34,450 nt of DNA. Origin: Actinomycetota bacterium (GTDB lineage Bacteria; Actinomycetota; Actinomycetes; Streptosporangiales; Streptosporangiaceae). The translations under genes were made by a program, and so were the position numbers. Shown one piece after another: positions 6,659 through 15,087 of the stretch (the first letter of the stretch is position 1; each line of letters begins with the position of its first letter). Under the pieces are notes generated by a model. The model had not been told where the DNA came from. It searched no databases and saw only the letters and a list, made by a program, of their open reading frames with translations. Where the stretch lies: NCBI GenBank assembly GCA_021324595.1, contig JAJPIV010000006.1, forward strand, positions 1-34,450, read 5' to 3'.

Positions 6659-8403
6659 CCACGCGGGTCGTCCTCGCCGAGGTCCCGGTCCGGCGTCACC
6701 GGCCGCGCGGCCTCTGGCGTGCCCTGACCCGCCCGGCGCGCTGGGCGGCGCTGCTGGCCGGCGCGGTGCCTGTGCTCGCCTTCCCGGACGTGAACGCCGA
6801 GTTCCTGGCCTGGTTCGGGCTGGTGCCCGGGCTGCTGCTGATCCGCCGCTCCCCGGCCGGGCGCGAGGCCGCGGTGCGGGGCTGGTGGCTGGGCGCCGGT
6901 TACCTGCTGGCCGCGCTGTACTGGCTGGTCCCGAACATCGGCCCGGCCCTGCTGCTCGTCGCGGTCGTGCTCGGCGCGCCGTGGGCGGGCCTGGGATACG
7001 CCGCCTGGCGCCTGCTCCGCCCGCCGGGGCCCGGATTCCGCCAGGCCCTGGCCGCGCTGCTGGTGCTGCCGGGCTGCTGGGTGGTCGGCGAATGGCTCAG
7101 GTCCTGGCAGGGGATCGGCGGGCCATGGGCGGTGCTCGGGGCCAGCCAGTGGCAGCACCCGGTGGTGCTCGCCCTCGCGGCGGTGGGCGGCGTCTGGCTG
7201 ATCAGCTTCGTTCTCGTGGCCGCGAATGCGGGGCTGACCGCCGCGATCACCGGCGCGGGGATGCCGGCGCGGGCCGTCGGCGCCGCGGGGGCGCTGCTCG
7301 CCGTCGCCGCCGGGCCGGCCGCGTTCGCGCTGACCTCGGCCGAGTACTCGGTCCCGCCCGCCGGTCACCTGTCCCTCGCGCTGGTCCAGCCCGGCCTGGA
7401 GACCGGCCGCCCGCCGATCGCGACCGTGAACGAGGGGGAACGGCTGACGCTCGCGATCCGCGGCGCCGGACTGATCGTCTGGGGGGAGAGCAGCGTCGGC
7501 TTCGACCTGTACGCCGATCACGCGCTGCTGCGCCGCCTGATGCGCCTGTCCGCCGCCGTCGGGACGCAGCTGCTGGTCAGCCAGGACGCCCTGAGCCCGG
7601 CCGGCGCGAAGTCCAAGGTCGCCGTCCTGATCGGCCCGCACGGCATCGAGGGCACGTACACCAAGTCGCGGCTGGTGCCGTTCGGCGAGTACATACCGTT
7701 GCGCCCGGTCCTTGGCTGGCTGGCCGACATCAGCCGGGCGGCCCCGGTCAACATGGTCCCCGGCCACGGCGCGAAGGTGCTGCATGCGACGCTGCCCGGC
7801 GGGCGGCGGCTCGGCTTCGGGGTGCTCATCTGCTTCGAGTCCACGTTCCCTGACATGTCGCGGTACGACGCCGACCACGGCGCGCAGGTGCTGATTTACC
7901 AGACGTCCGACTCCACGTTCCAGCAGAGCTGGGCGCCGCAGCAGCACGCCTCGCTCGCGGCGGTCCGGGCCGCCGAGGCCGGCCGGCCGGCCGTGCAGGC
8001 CGCGCTGACCGGTGACACCGCGGCCTTCGACGCCCGCGGGCGGCAGCTCGCGTGGCTGGGGACCTCGGACCGCGGGGTCGTCCGCGTCCGCCTCGCCCTG
8101 CCGCCCGCGTCGGTCAGGACGCCGTTCGACCGCTACGGGGACACCGTCCCGGCGGCCGCGATCGCCATCGTCGTCGTGGCCGCCCTGGCCCGGCTGAACG
8201 TGCCCCGCCTGGCCCGTCGCGGCCGGTTCCCGTGGCGCCCGCCGTCCGCTGGAGGCAACCGCGTTCCCGGGCGTGGCAAAGACGAATTAAGCACTCCGGC
8301 GCCCGGGGCATACTGGGGGAAGGCCGGGGTACCTGCGCGGATGGACGCGCGGGTCCGTCTCGCGCGGGTACGGCGCCGCCACGCCCCGGAGAACGGCGCC
8401 TGA
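6655..8403 (+). CDS. lnt: Apolipoprotein N-acyltransferase, second copy
   Basis: A second, divergent Lnt, 582 residues, starting at a GTG that overlaps the stop of the first copy (GTGA). It has the same layout: N-terminal membrane helices (about 30-225), a nitrilase domain and a C-terminal helix (about 500-513). The triad is present: Glu278 in LIVWGESSVGFD, Lys337 in TYTKSRLVPFGEYIPL and Cys393 in VLICFESTFPD. Both copies should therefore be active. Streptomycetes are known to carry two lnt genes, so paralogy is expected, but the direct 4-base overlap indicates co-expression. After the last helix an unusual basic, low-complexity tail of about 70 residues extends to the stop. The L,D-transpeptidase gene begins 37 bases later. 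Confidence 0.93.
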   Translation: MTTRVVLAEVPVRRHRPRGLWRALTRPARWAALLAGAVPVLAFPDVNAEFLAWFGLVPGLLLIRRSPAGREAAVRGWWLGAGYLLAALYWLVPNIGPALLLVAVVLGAPWAGLGYAAWRLLRPPGPGFRQALAALLVLPGCWVVGEWLRSWQGIGGPWAVLGASQWQHPVVLALAAVGGVWLISFVLVAANAGLTAAITGAGMPARAVGAAGALLAVAAGPAAFALTSAEYSVPPAGHLSLALVQPGLETGRPPIATVNEGERLTLAIRGAGLIVWGESSVGFDLYADHALLRRLMRLSAAVGTQLLVSQDALSPAGAKSKVAVLIGPHGIEGTYTKSRLVPFGEYIPLRPVLGWLADISRAAPVNMVPGHGAKVLHATLPGGRRLGFGVLICFESTFPDMSRYDADHGAQVLIYQTSDSTFQQSWAPQQHASLAAVRAAEAGRPAVQAALTGDTAAFDARGRQLAWLGTSDRGVVRVRLALPPASVRTPFDRYGDTVPAAAIAIVVVAALARLNVPRLARRGRFPWRPPSAGGNRVPGRGKDELSTPAPGAYWGKAGVPARMDARVRLARVRRRHAPENGA

Positions 8404-8440
8404 CCGGACCAGCGGGAACGGACCGGGGCAGGAGGTCAGC

Positions 8441-9697
8441 GTGCTGCCGAACGACTCCCGAGCCCGGGCCGCGCTCCGCTGCCTGGCGGTGCTGGGCACC
8501 GCCGCGCTGGCCGCGACGGCCTGCCAGGGCGCCCCGCACGGCGGCGCCGGGGCAGCGCCGCGCACGCCATCGGTGCGGATCGCGATCACCCCGGCCCCCG
8601 GCGCCACCGGGGTGGCGCCCGGCAGCGGGATCACGGTCACGGCGTCCGGCGGCAGGCTCACCAGCGTGCGCGTCAGCGATGATCAGGTCGCCGGCGCGTT
8701 CAACGCGGCCAGGACGCGGTGGCAGAGCACCTGGGCGCTCCCGGTGGACCGGACGCTGACGGTCACCGCGACGGCATCCGGCCCGGCCGGGCGCCCGGTC
8801 ACGCGGGCGAGCACGTTCCGCACCCTGCGGCCGTCGCGGACCTTCACCACGATGATCTTCGAAGGCTACCGGCAGACCTACGGCGTGGGCATGCCGATCA
8901 TCCTGGACTTCAGCCGGCCGATCAGGAACCGGGCCGCAGTCGAGCGGTCCCTGCAGATCACCACGTCCAAGCCGGTGGTCGGCACGTGGTACTGGGACGG
9001 GGACCAGACCGTGGTCTTCCGTACCCGCGACTACTGGCCGCCTCACACGTCGGTCAGCTTCGCCGGCCACCTCGACGGGGTGGAGGGGGCGCCCGGCGTG
9101 TACGGGGTGCATGACCTCACCCAGCAGTTCAGCATCGGCGAGTCGCTGATCGTCGTCGCCAGCGCCAGCAACCACCACATGCGGCTGTACCGGGACGGCA
9201 GGCTGATCCGGTACTGGCCGATCAGCACCGGCCGGTCGGGCGACGACACGCCCGACGGGACGTACCTGACGATCGAGAAGGCGAACCCCACGCTGATGAC
9301 CGGCCCGGGTTACTCGCTGGAGGTCCCGTGGTCGGTCAGGTTCACCTGGACCGGCGACTATCTCCACGACGCCTACTGGTCGGTCGGCGAGCAGGGGTTC
9401 GTGAACGTCAGCCACGGATGCGTGAACATGGCCCCCGCCGACGCCGAGTACTACTACAAGCTCGCCGTGCCCGGCGACCCGGTCACGATCACCGGCAGCC
9501 CCAAGGCGGGCACCTGGGACAACGGCTGGACGGAGTGGTTCCTGAGCTGGGGGCAGCTGCTCCGGGGCAGCGCGCTGCACGAGGCGGTGCTCGCCGGTCC
9601 CGGCGGGAGCACGTTCGTGAACCCGGCGGCGATCCCGGCATCCACCGCGACCGCCCCCCTGTACACCGCCAGCCCCGGGAACTCCCGGGCGAGCTGA
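8441..9697 (+). CDS. L,D-transpeptidase with Ig-like domains, probable lipoprotein
   Basis: A 418-residue YkuD-family L,D-transpeptidase, which forms 3-3 cross-links in peptidoglycan. The N-terminal signal ends at LAATAC with Cys28 as a probable lipidation site; the lipobox is non-canonical. Residues about 42-230 form two Ig-like/BIG domains, as in mycobacterial Ldt enzymes, and residues about 232-352 form the YkuD domain. The catalytic motif is SHGCVNM with Cys327, and His309 (YLHDAYW) is upstream at the usual distance. A C-terminal extension (DNGWTEWFLSW) matches the post-catalytic motif of this subfamily. The GTG start has an AGGAGGT ribosome binding site 4 bases upstream (8430-8436). Directly following two Lnt genes, it is a plausible Lnt substrate. 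Confidence 0.92.
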   Translation: MLPNDSRARAALRCLAVLGTAALAATACQGAPHGGAGAAPRTPSVRIAITPAPGATGVAPGSGITVTASGGRLTSVRVSDDQVAGAFNAARTRWQSTWALPVDRTLTVTATASGPAGRPVTRASTFRTLRPSRTFTTMIFEGYRQTYGVGMPIILDFSRPIRNRAAVERSLQITTSKPVVGTWYWDGDQTVVFRTRDYWPPHTSVSFAGHLDGVEGAPGVYGVHDLTQQFSIGESLIVVASASNHHMRLYRDGRLIRYWPISTGRSGDDTPDGTYLTIEKANPTLMTGPGYSLEVPWSVRFTWTGDYLHDAYWSVGEQGFVNVSHGCVNMAPADAEYYYKLAVPGDPVTITGSPKAGTWDNGWTEWFLSWGQLLRGSALHEAVLAGPGGSTFVNPAAIPASTATAPLYTASPGNSRAS

Positions 9698-9731
9698 CCC
9701 GCCCCGCGCGCCGGGCGGGCGCGCTGACCGC

Positions 9732-9770
9732 GTGAGCTGGCTCACTTTCCCGCCGATCCGGGATGGCGGG
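9732..9770. terminator. Two adjacent inverted repeats after the L,D-transpeptidase gene
   Basis: GTGAGC-TG-GCTCAC (9732-9745) is followed at once by CCCGCC-G-ATCC-G-GGAT-GGCGGG (9749-9770), a 10-base-pair stem with one bulge. They lie 35 bases after the stop and may end the lnt-ldt transcript. No U-tract follows, so a regulatory role is also possible. Confidence 0.4.
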
Positions 9771-10028
9771 CTCGCGCGCGCGGCGTTCGGTATGAGTGAC
9801 CCCCCGCCGGGGAACGGGCCAACCCCCTGGCGGCCGGCGCCTCGCACGGGCGGCCGGCTCCGCCGGGCCCGCGTTCCCGCGTGCCATCCGCGCTGAACCG
9901 GACGCGCGGCGCGGGCCGATGCCCGCGGACGGCCGGCCGGCCCGCCCGGGCCGGCCGGCCGGGGCGCCGGCTTGATCTCATCCTCCGCGGCGGCCGGCCG
10001 GCGGCGGGTCGGCATGCGAAGGACGCTC
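9771..10028. other. Intergenic sequence before the lysozyme-like gene
   Basis: Together with 9698-9770 this makes about 330 bases without a credible gene. The open frames here have GC-rich low-complexity translations with no recognisable motif. Only the hairpins at 9732-9770 and the ribosome binding site at 10018-10023 were recognised. Confidence 0.5.
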
Positions 10029-10853
10029 ATGACCCGTGCCTCACACGTCACCGGATCCCCCCGCGCCTGCCGCGCCCGCCTGATGGCCGCCCGGGCCGCC
10101 TGGCGAGGCCGGCTGCGCGCCGCGCGCGCGCTGATCGCAGGCGGGCCGGCGGCAGCGGCCGCCGTGACGGTGCTGGCCGGGACGGTGCTGGCAGTGGTGC
10201 TGGCCGGGACGGTGCTCACGGCCGGCCAGGCGCGCCCGGCCGGCCGCGGCCGCGCCGTCCCGGCGGGCCGGGACGTGGGCTCCGGGCGGGCCGCCGGGAC
10301 GGCCCGCGGCCCGCGCCGCGCGGGCCGCCCGGCCGGCTGGGCGCGGGTCAGCGCGCTCGTGGCGGCCCGCACCGATCCGCGGCCCGGTCGCGGCCCGCTG
10401 CCCGCCGCCGACCGCCTGCTTCCGGTCGGCACCAGCGGCCCTCAGCAGCGGCTGCCGATCACGCCCGAGCGCTGGCGCAACGCCGAGGCGATCGTCCGGC
10501 AGGTGCTCGCCATGCACATGGGCCTGCGCGCGGCGGTGATCGCGGTGGCCACGGCGATGCAGGAATCCGGCCTGGTCAACGTCGGATACGGCACGTCGGG
10601 CTCGCTGGGCCTGTTCCAGCAGCAGCCGTCCATGGGCTGGGGCACCGCGGCGCAGATCATGCGCCCGTCCCATGCCGCGGCGGCCTTCCTCGGCGCCCTG
10701 CGCGCCTATGCGGCGGGCAACCCGGGCTGGGCCCGCCAGCCGCTGTGGATGCCGGCCCAGGGCGTGCAGAGGTCGGGGTTCCCGTACGCGTACGCCAGGT
10801 GGGAGGCGCAGGCCGCCGACCTGGTCAGGGCCATCACCAGGCACCTGATCTGA
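10029..10853 (+). CDS. Membrane-anchored lysozyme-like (transglycosylase-type) protein
   Basis: A 274-residue protein whose C-terminal half (about 145-274) resembles the lysozyme-like domain of actinobacterial cell-wall proteins: AIVRQVLAMHMGLRAAVIAVATAMQES, then SLGLFQQQPSMGWGTAAQIM. The Glu of ATAMQESGL (about 179) is the likely catalytic acid by analogy. A single hydrophobic segment (about 40-65) contains a duplicated VLAGTVL unit and would anchor or export the protein; an Arg/Gly/Pro-rich linker follows. The ATG at 10029 has GAAGGA 5 bases upstream; in-frame ATGs at 9972 and 10014 lack a comparable site. Activity on peptidoglycan is inferred, not shown. It lies between the L,D-transpeptidase and DedA genes in an envelope-related neighbourhood. 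Confidence 0.72.
   Translation: MTRASHVTGSPRACRARLMAARAAWRGRLRAARALIAGGPAAAAAVTVLAGTVLAVVLAGTVLTAGQARPAGRGRAVPAGRDVGSGRAAGTARGPRRAGRPAGWARVSALVAARTDPRPGRGPLPAADRLLPVGTSGPQQRLPITPERWRNAEAIVRQVLAMHMGLRAAVIAVATAMQESGLVNVGYGTSGSLGLFQQQPSMGWGTAAQIMRPSHAAAAFLGALRAYAAGNPGWARQPLWMPAQGVQRSGFPYAYARWEAQAADLVRAITRHLI
10170..10216 (+). repeat. In-frame 27-base duplication in the membrane segment
   Basis: A 20-base sequence beginning GTGCTGGCCGGG occurs at 10170-10189 and again at 10197-10216, 27 bases apart. In the protein it gives VLAGTVL twice, nine residues apart, inside the hydrophobic anchor of the lysozyme-like protein. Confidence 0.7.
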
Positions 10854-10927
10854 CCCGGGGGCCGCGCCAATCGTTCAGGAGTGGCTAATTTCGGCTCGCG
10901 GTGGCCGGCGCGGTGCCGCCGATGCTG

Positions 10928-10933
10928 TAGAAC
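10928..10933 (+). promoter_or_regulatory. -10 box for a leaderless dedA mRNA
   Basis: TAGAAC is 7 bases before the ATG at 10941; no ribosome binding site precedes that ATG. This spacing decides the start in favour of 10941 over the upstream in-frame codon at 10881. Confidence 0.55.
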
Positions 10934-10940
10934 AGTCGTC

Positions 10941-11642
10941 ATGGTGCACTTCCTGACCAGCGTGATGACGAGCCACGGGTACCTGGCCTTGATCATCTTT
11001 GCCTTCATCGAGGCCGCCTGCATCCCGATCTCGTCCGAGGCGACCTTCGCGTTCGCGGGCGTCATCGCGGCGATGCCGCACAGCAGGTTCAGCCTCATCG
11101 CCGTGATCGTCATCGGCACGCTGGCGGAGATGGCGGGCTCGCTGTTCTCCTACGCGGTCGGCCGCCGCGGCGGGCGCCACCTGCTGGACCGCTACGGCAG
11201 GTGGGTCCTGGTCACCCGGTCCGACCTGGACCGCGCCGAGCGGTTCTTCGCCGGGCGCGGCTCGTGGGCGGTGCTGGTCGCGCGCGCGCTGCCGGTGGTG
11301 CGCACGTTCGCGTCCTTCGCCGCCGGGGTGGTCGAGATCCCGGCGGTCCCGTTCACCATCTTCAGCCTGCTCGGCACGGTGGCCTGGGCGACCGGGCTGT
11401 CCCTGCTCGGCTACAACCTCGGGGACGCGGTCACGAGGTTCTTCCACTCGTTCTCGGTGATCGGCGTGGCGCTCGTGGTGCTGTTCCTCGCCGCGCTGGT
11501 CGCCCACCGGATCCACGCGATCAGGAAGGACGCCGCCGCGGGCCGCGCGGGCGACCGCTCGCCGGGCGAGTACGTCCCGGCCAGCGCGCCCGCCCGCACC
11601 GGGCGCGGCGGGGCGCACCGCGGCAACGGCCGGGGGAACTAG
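10941..11642 (+). CDS. DedA/VTT-domain membrane protein
   Basis: A 233-residue polytopic membrane protein of the DedA (SNARE-associated/VTT) family. FIEAACIPISSEATFAFAGVI near the N-terminus and the GRRGGRHLLDRYGRWVLV, ERFFAGRGSWAVLVARALPVVRTFASFAAGV blocks are the family core: the re-entrant E..IP segment and the G..Rx(6)R/P motif. Some DedA proteins act as undecaprenyl-phosphate or phospholipid flippases, which would fit the peptidoglycan genes before it, but the substrate here is unknown. The C-terminal 40 residues are basic and cytoplasmic-looking. The ATG at 10941 is supported by a -10 box at leaderless spacing and by the position where homologues start. Confidence 0.88.
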   Translation: MVHFLTSVMTSHGYLALIIFAFIEAACIPISSEATFAFAGVIAAMPHSRFSLIAVIVIGTLAEMAGSLFSYAVGRRGGRHLLDRYGRWVLVTRSDLDRAERFFAGRGSWAVLVARALPVVRTFASFAAGVVEIPAVPFTIFSLLGTVAWATGLSLLGYNLGDAVTRFFHSFSVIGVALVVLFLAALVAHRIHAIRKDAAAGRAGDRSPGEYVPASAPARTGRGGAHRGNGRGN

Positions 11643-11696
11643 CCGCCGGGACGCGCCAGGCCGATGGCGCCGGGCCCGCGGCCATGCGCCGGCCGG

Positions 11697-12947
11697 TCAG
11701 CCGGTGAGCGCCTGGTAGACGAGCTGGCGCAGCCGGGGCCGGATGGGGTGCGCGCTGGAGGGCAGCAGCTGGGTGAAGAACGACACCGTCAGGCCGGTGG
11801 CGGGATCGACGAAGAACGCCGTGCTCGCCGCGCCGCCCCAGGAGAACTCCCCCTCGCTGCCCAGCGTCCGCCCCGGCACCGCGTCGAGCAGCACCGCGAA
11901 GCCGAGCCCGAATCCCACGCCGCGGAACGGCGCCTCCGCGAACAGCGGCCGGCCGAACGCCTCCAGGTCCGCTCCCCCCGGCAGGTGGTTGCGGGTCATG
12001 TAGGCGACGGTCCGCGGGCCGAGCAGCCTGACCCCGTCGAGCTCCCCGGCCGGGCTTTCCGGCGCGGGCAGCAGCATCGACGTGAACCTGTGGTAGTCGG
12101 CGGCCGTCGAGACCAGGCCTCCCCCGCCGCTGAGCATCGCCGGCCGGCGCCGCGCCACCGCGCCCATCTGGCCCATCCGCACCGCCGTGCGCCCCGCGCC
12201 GACGGTGTAAAGGGCGGCCAGCCGGCCGCGGTCGGCGTCGTCCAGCCAGAAACCGGTCTCGGTCATGCCCAGCGGCCCGAAGACGCGGCGGGCGAGGAAC
12301 TCGTCGAGTCCCATCCCCGACGCGACCTCCACCACCCGGCCGAGGACGTCGGTGGAGACCGAGTAGTTCCACTCGGTGCCGGGCTGGAACAGCAGCGGCA
12401 TGCCCGCCCACAGGTCGCAGCAGGCGGCCAGGCTGGCGCCGCGCGGCGTCCCCCACTCGAAGCCGGCCGCCCGGTACATCGCGTCCACCGGGTGGGCCCG
12501 GTGGAAGCCGTAGGTCAGCCCCGAGGTGTGGGTGAGCAGGTGCCAGATCCGCACCGGCTCGGTCGCGGGCACGGTCACCGGCCGGATGTCGGAGCCGCCG
12601 GCGAACACCCGGGCCCCGGCGAAGGACGGGATGAACGCGCTGACCGGGTCGGTCAGCTCGAACGCCCCCTCCTCGTAGAGCATCATCGCCGCCACCGAGG
12701 TGACCGGCTTGGTCATCGAGTAGATCCGCCAGATCGTGTCGGCCTCCACCGGCAGCCCGGCCTCGCGGTCCCGGCTGCCGTAGGCCGCCACGTAGGCCAG
12801 CCGGCCGTGCCTGGCGACCGTGATCAGCCAGCCGGGCAGCCGGCCGTCGTCGACGAACTGCCGGAAGTGCCGGGAGAGCCGGCCCAGCCGGACCGGATCG
12901 AGGCCGACCTGCGCCGGCTCCACCTCGGGACTGAGTCCGCCCACCAC
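11697..12947 (-). CDS. Serine beta-lactamase-like hydrolase / esterase (class C fold)
   Basis: A cytoplasmic-looking 416-residue protein of the beta-lactamase class C / EstB / penicillin-binding-protein-like family. The nucleophile motif SxxK is SMTK (Ser77, Lys80) within TIWRIYSMTKPVTSVAAMML, and the tyrosine motif is in GTEWNYSVSTDVLGRVVE. HLLTHTSGLTYGF and the C-terminal FSWGGAASTAFFVDP, the usual KTG-like position, match the esterase branch. No signal peptide is visible, which is typical of esterases rather than secreted lactamases. The frame is open upstream to 13325, but AAGGG lies 5 bases before the GTG at 12947 and TATACC at 12989-12984 would give a leader of about 30 bases. Natural substrate unknown. 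Convergent with dedA. Confidence 0.85.
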   Translation of the reverse strand: MVGGLSPEVEPAQVGLDPVRLGRLSRHFRQFVDDGRLPGWLITVARHGRLAYVAAYGSRDREAGLPVEADTIWRIYSMTKPVTSVAAMMLYEEGAFELTDPVSAFIPSFAGARVFAGGSDIRPVTVPATEPVRIWHLLTHTSGLTYGFHRAHPVDAMYRAAGFEWGTPRGASLAACCDLWAGMPLLFQPGTEWNYSVSTDVLGRVVEVASGMGLDEFLARRVFGPLGMTETGFWLDDADRGRLAALYTVGAGRTAVRMGQMGAVARRRPAMLSGGGGLVSTAADYHRFTSMLLPAPESPAGELDGVRLLGPRTVAYMTRNHLPGGADLEAFGRPLFAEAPFRGVGFGLGFAVLLDAVPGRTLGSEGEFSWGGAASTAFFVDPATGLTVSFFTQLLPSSAHPIRPRLRQLVYQALTG

Positions 12948-12983
12948 GACCGCCCTTGCCGCCCGGAACACGCCGCCAGTCCA

Positions 12984-12989
12984 GGTATA
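12984..12989 (-). promoter_or_regulatory. -10 box of the serine hydrolase gene
   Basis: TATACC on the minus strand predicts transcription start near 12977 and a leader of about 30 bases containing the AAGGG ribosome binding site before the GTG at 12947. Confidence 0.45.
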
Positions 12990-13026
12990 GCCTGCCGGCG
13001 GCCCGTCCCGGAAGGGCCGGGGCGCG

Positions 13027-13061
13027 GCGGTGCCCCCGGCGCGCGTCGCCGGGGGCACCGC
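13027..13061 (-). terminator. Strong 15-base-pair hairpin after the sialidase-like gene
   Basis: GCGGTGCCCCCGGCG and CGCCGGGGGCACCGC form a perfect 15-base-pair stem with a 5-base loop, starting 16 bases after the stop codon at 13078. It separates the sialidase-like gene from the promoter of the next gene on the same strand. It has no U-tract, as is common for actinobacterial terminators. Confidence 0.8.
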
Positions 13062-13077
13062 GCGGGCCCGCGGGCGC

Positions 13078-14874
13078 TCAGCCCGCCGGCAGGTGCGCCT
13101 CGTACGGCTGCGGCACCCCGCTCCTGCCATCCGACCAGGCGATGTAGAACGTGCCGCCCACGTACGGCCAGCTACCGGTCGCCGACACGCTCGCGTCGAT
13201 GTAGTCGCCGAAGTTCGGCGTGATGTCGGAGTTGGCGATGAGCCAGTCCGAGCCGGCGCTGGTGATCCGGACGTTGGCGGGCGTGCGGTCGGCCAGCGGG
13301 CTGACCCCGACCGCGGCCATGACATTCGTGGACGCGGTGGCGGTGCCGGCGCGGGAGTACCAGGCCACGTCGAGCAGGCCGTCCCCGCTCGCCATCCGCA
13401 CCGCGGGCATGAACGTCATGCCGCCGCCGTGCGGCTGGTCGAGCGTGACCGGCACGGGCTGCACCCGGGCCAGCGAGCCGAGCCGGAAGCTCTCCATGAG
13501 GGCGTCCCCGTCGGCGTGGTGCCGTGCGTCGTTCCACACCATGCTGACCGTGCCGTACCGGCCGCTCACCGCGATCCTGGGGAAGTCGTTGGCCGGGAAC
13601 CGGTTGTAGCCGGGCAGGAACGCCGCGTCCAGCGAGTACACCCGGACGAAGGCCCGGCCGGCCGGGTGGGCGCACGGCGACGCCGGGGTGATGGTCAGGC
13701 AGCCCTTCGGGATCCGGGCGATCACGTCCCTGGTCTGGTGCCGGAACCCGAAGCAGTTGGGGTCGAGGATGTTCGTCGCCCAGTTGTACTCGTAGGCCAC
13801 GTACAGCGCGCCGGTCCCGACGTTGACCGCGGGGTAGGAGCCCTCGTTCTCGCAGCCCCGGCTCCGGTCGGCCGAGGCCACGGTGAAGTAGGGCTTGCCG
13901 ACGTACCTGCCCTGCTTGGCCGGCCCCTGGAGCTTCAGCGGGGTGCCGGTCTCGCAGGCCGGCGCCGCCGGGCGCACCAGGCTGCACGCCGACAGGTCCT
14001 CGGGGTTGCCCTGGTGGAAGATCGGGAACTCGCTGTAGGTGACGTACAGCCTGGCCCGCGCGGGGTCGATCGCGATGAAGTCCTTGTCGAGGAAGCTGCA
14101 GAAGCTGACGGACCTGGCAGGGATGAAGCACTCCTTGCTGCTGGCCGCGATCACCGGGCCATGGCAGCGCAGCCGCGCCGACGAGCCCGAGCCGCTCGCC
14201 CGGCAGGCGTCGAACGCGATGTAGGACGGCCCGGTGCCGGTCCGCGAGTCATACAGGCTGGAGATGTAGAAGTAGGTCGCGCCGTGCACCTGGTAGGCGG
14301 CGACGGCGGGGTCGCCCTCGAACACGTCCTTCCGGCACAGCGGGTTGGGCAGCCCCCCGAGGTCGGTGAACGACCGGCCGCCGTCGGCCGAGAACCCCAG
14401 GCCCGTCCCCTCGGCCTTGTTGTCCCTGGCGGTGCAGGTGGAGGCGAACGAGGTCGAGTCGTTCCACGCCTCGACGACGTACCGGCCTGCTGCGGCGACC
14501 GAGGTCTCGGACTGCCCGTAGAGCCGCGCCCCGGCGGGGCTGACGTCCTCGGCCGGGTTCGCCGCGTCCACGTTCCGCGGCACCCCGGCGGTGCCCGGCC
14601 CGGCGCCGCCGGACGGCTGGCCGCCGACGGTCGGCTGCTCGCCGAAGCAGAACATCTGCGCCCCGGCCGAGGCCTGGTACCGCTTGCCGAGCCCCTGGCA
14701 GAACGGATTGCCCGCGGCCAGGCCGGTCCTGCCGCCGCCCGGGCCGATCGCGCGGGCGCCCGCGGGCACGGCCGGCAAGGCCGTGCCCGCCTGCGCCGCC
14801 GGCCCGAGGGCCGGGAGCGCAGGCACCAGGATGGCCGCGCCAGCCGCCACCGTGAACCACCATCCGCGCCGCAT
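13078..14874 (-). CDS. Secreted sialidase/BNR-repeat-like protein
   Basis: A 598-residue exported protein. The signal peptide RRGWWFTVAAGAAILVPALP is followed by an AQA-type cleavage region at about 27. The mature part is beta-rich, with an Asp-box (FSADGGRSFTDLG) typical of sialidase/BNR propellers and repeated segments such as YVVEAWNDSTSF, FIAIDPARARLYVTYSEF and VSMVWNDARHHADGD. About a dozen cysteines fit an extracellular protein. The catalytic arginine triad of true sialidases is not evident, so a non-sialidase propeller is equally likely. The ATG at 14874 has GGAAGGAGG 6 bases upstream, which fixes the start. A strong hairpin follows the stop. Substrate unknown. Confidence 0.8.
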   Translation of the reverse strand: MRRGWWFTVAAGAAILVPALPALGPAAQAGTALPAVPAGARAIGPGGGRTGLAAGNPFCQGLGKRYQASAGAQMFCFGEQPTVGGQPSGGAGPGTAGVPRNVDAANPAEDVSPAGARLYGQSETSVAAAGRYVVEAWNDSTSFASTCTARDNKAEGTGLGFSADGGRSFTDLGGLPNPLCRKDVFEGDPAVAAYQVHGATYFYISSLYDSRTGTGPSYIAFDACRASGSGSSARLRCHGPVIAASSKECFIPARSVSFCSFLDKDFIAIDPARARLYVTYSEFPIFHQGNPEDLSACSLVRPAAPACETGTPLKLQGPAKQGRYVGKPYFTVASADRSRGCENEGSYPAVNVGTGALYVAYEYNWATNILDPNCFGFRHQTRDVIARIPKGCLTITPASPCAHPAGRAFVRVYSLDAAFLPGYNRFPANDFPRIAVSGRYGTVSMVWNDARHHADGDALMESFRLGSLARVQPVPVTLDQPHGGGMTFMPAVRMASGDGLLDVAWYSRAGTATASTNVMAAVGVSPLADRTPANVRITSAGSDWLIANSDITPNFGDYIDASVSATGSWPYVGGTFYIAWSDGRSGVPQPYEAHLPAG

Positions 14875-14939
14875 ACGCGGCCTCCTTCCGCACGATGAGC
14901 ACCATCGCCGGGCAAGCAGCCGAACCGCCCGGCATGACA

Positions 14940-14949
14940 TGTCCGGACA
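14940..14949. promoter_or_regulatory. Palindrome upstream of the sialidase-like gene
   Basis: TGTCCGGACA is a perfect 10-base palindrome 66 bases before the start codon; ATCATGAT (14962-14969) is another a few bases further away. They lie in the 213-base gap between two minus-strand genes and could be regulator binding sites. No regulator is recognised. Confidence 0.3.
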
Positions 14950-15087
14950 ACGGCCGTCCCGATCATGATGTACCTATCGACGGCCCGCGCGGGCATCTCG
15001 TTGCGGGAAATGGCGAAATTCATCCGATCGTTGCATGGCCGTGATGGCCGGGCCGGTGACTGCGGCCCCCGGGAGCACGGGCCCTGG

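Noticed and set aside
12948-13325. Upstream extension of the serine hydrolase frame
   Set aside because: It would overlap the end of the sialidase-like gene and pass through its strong terminator; the -10 box and ribosome binding site support the start at 12947.
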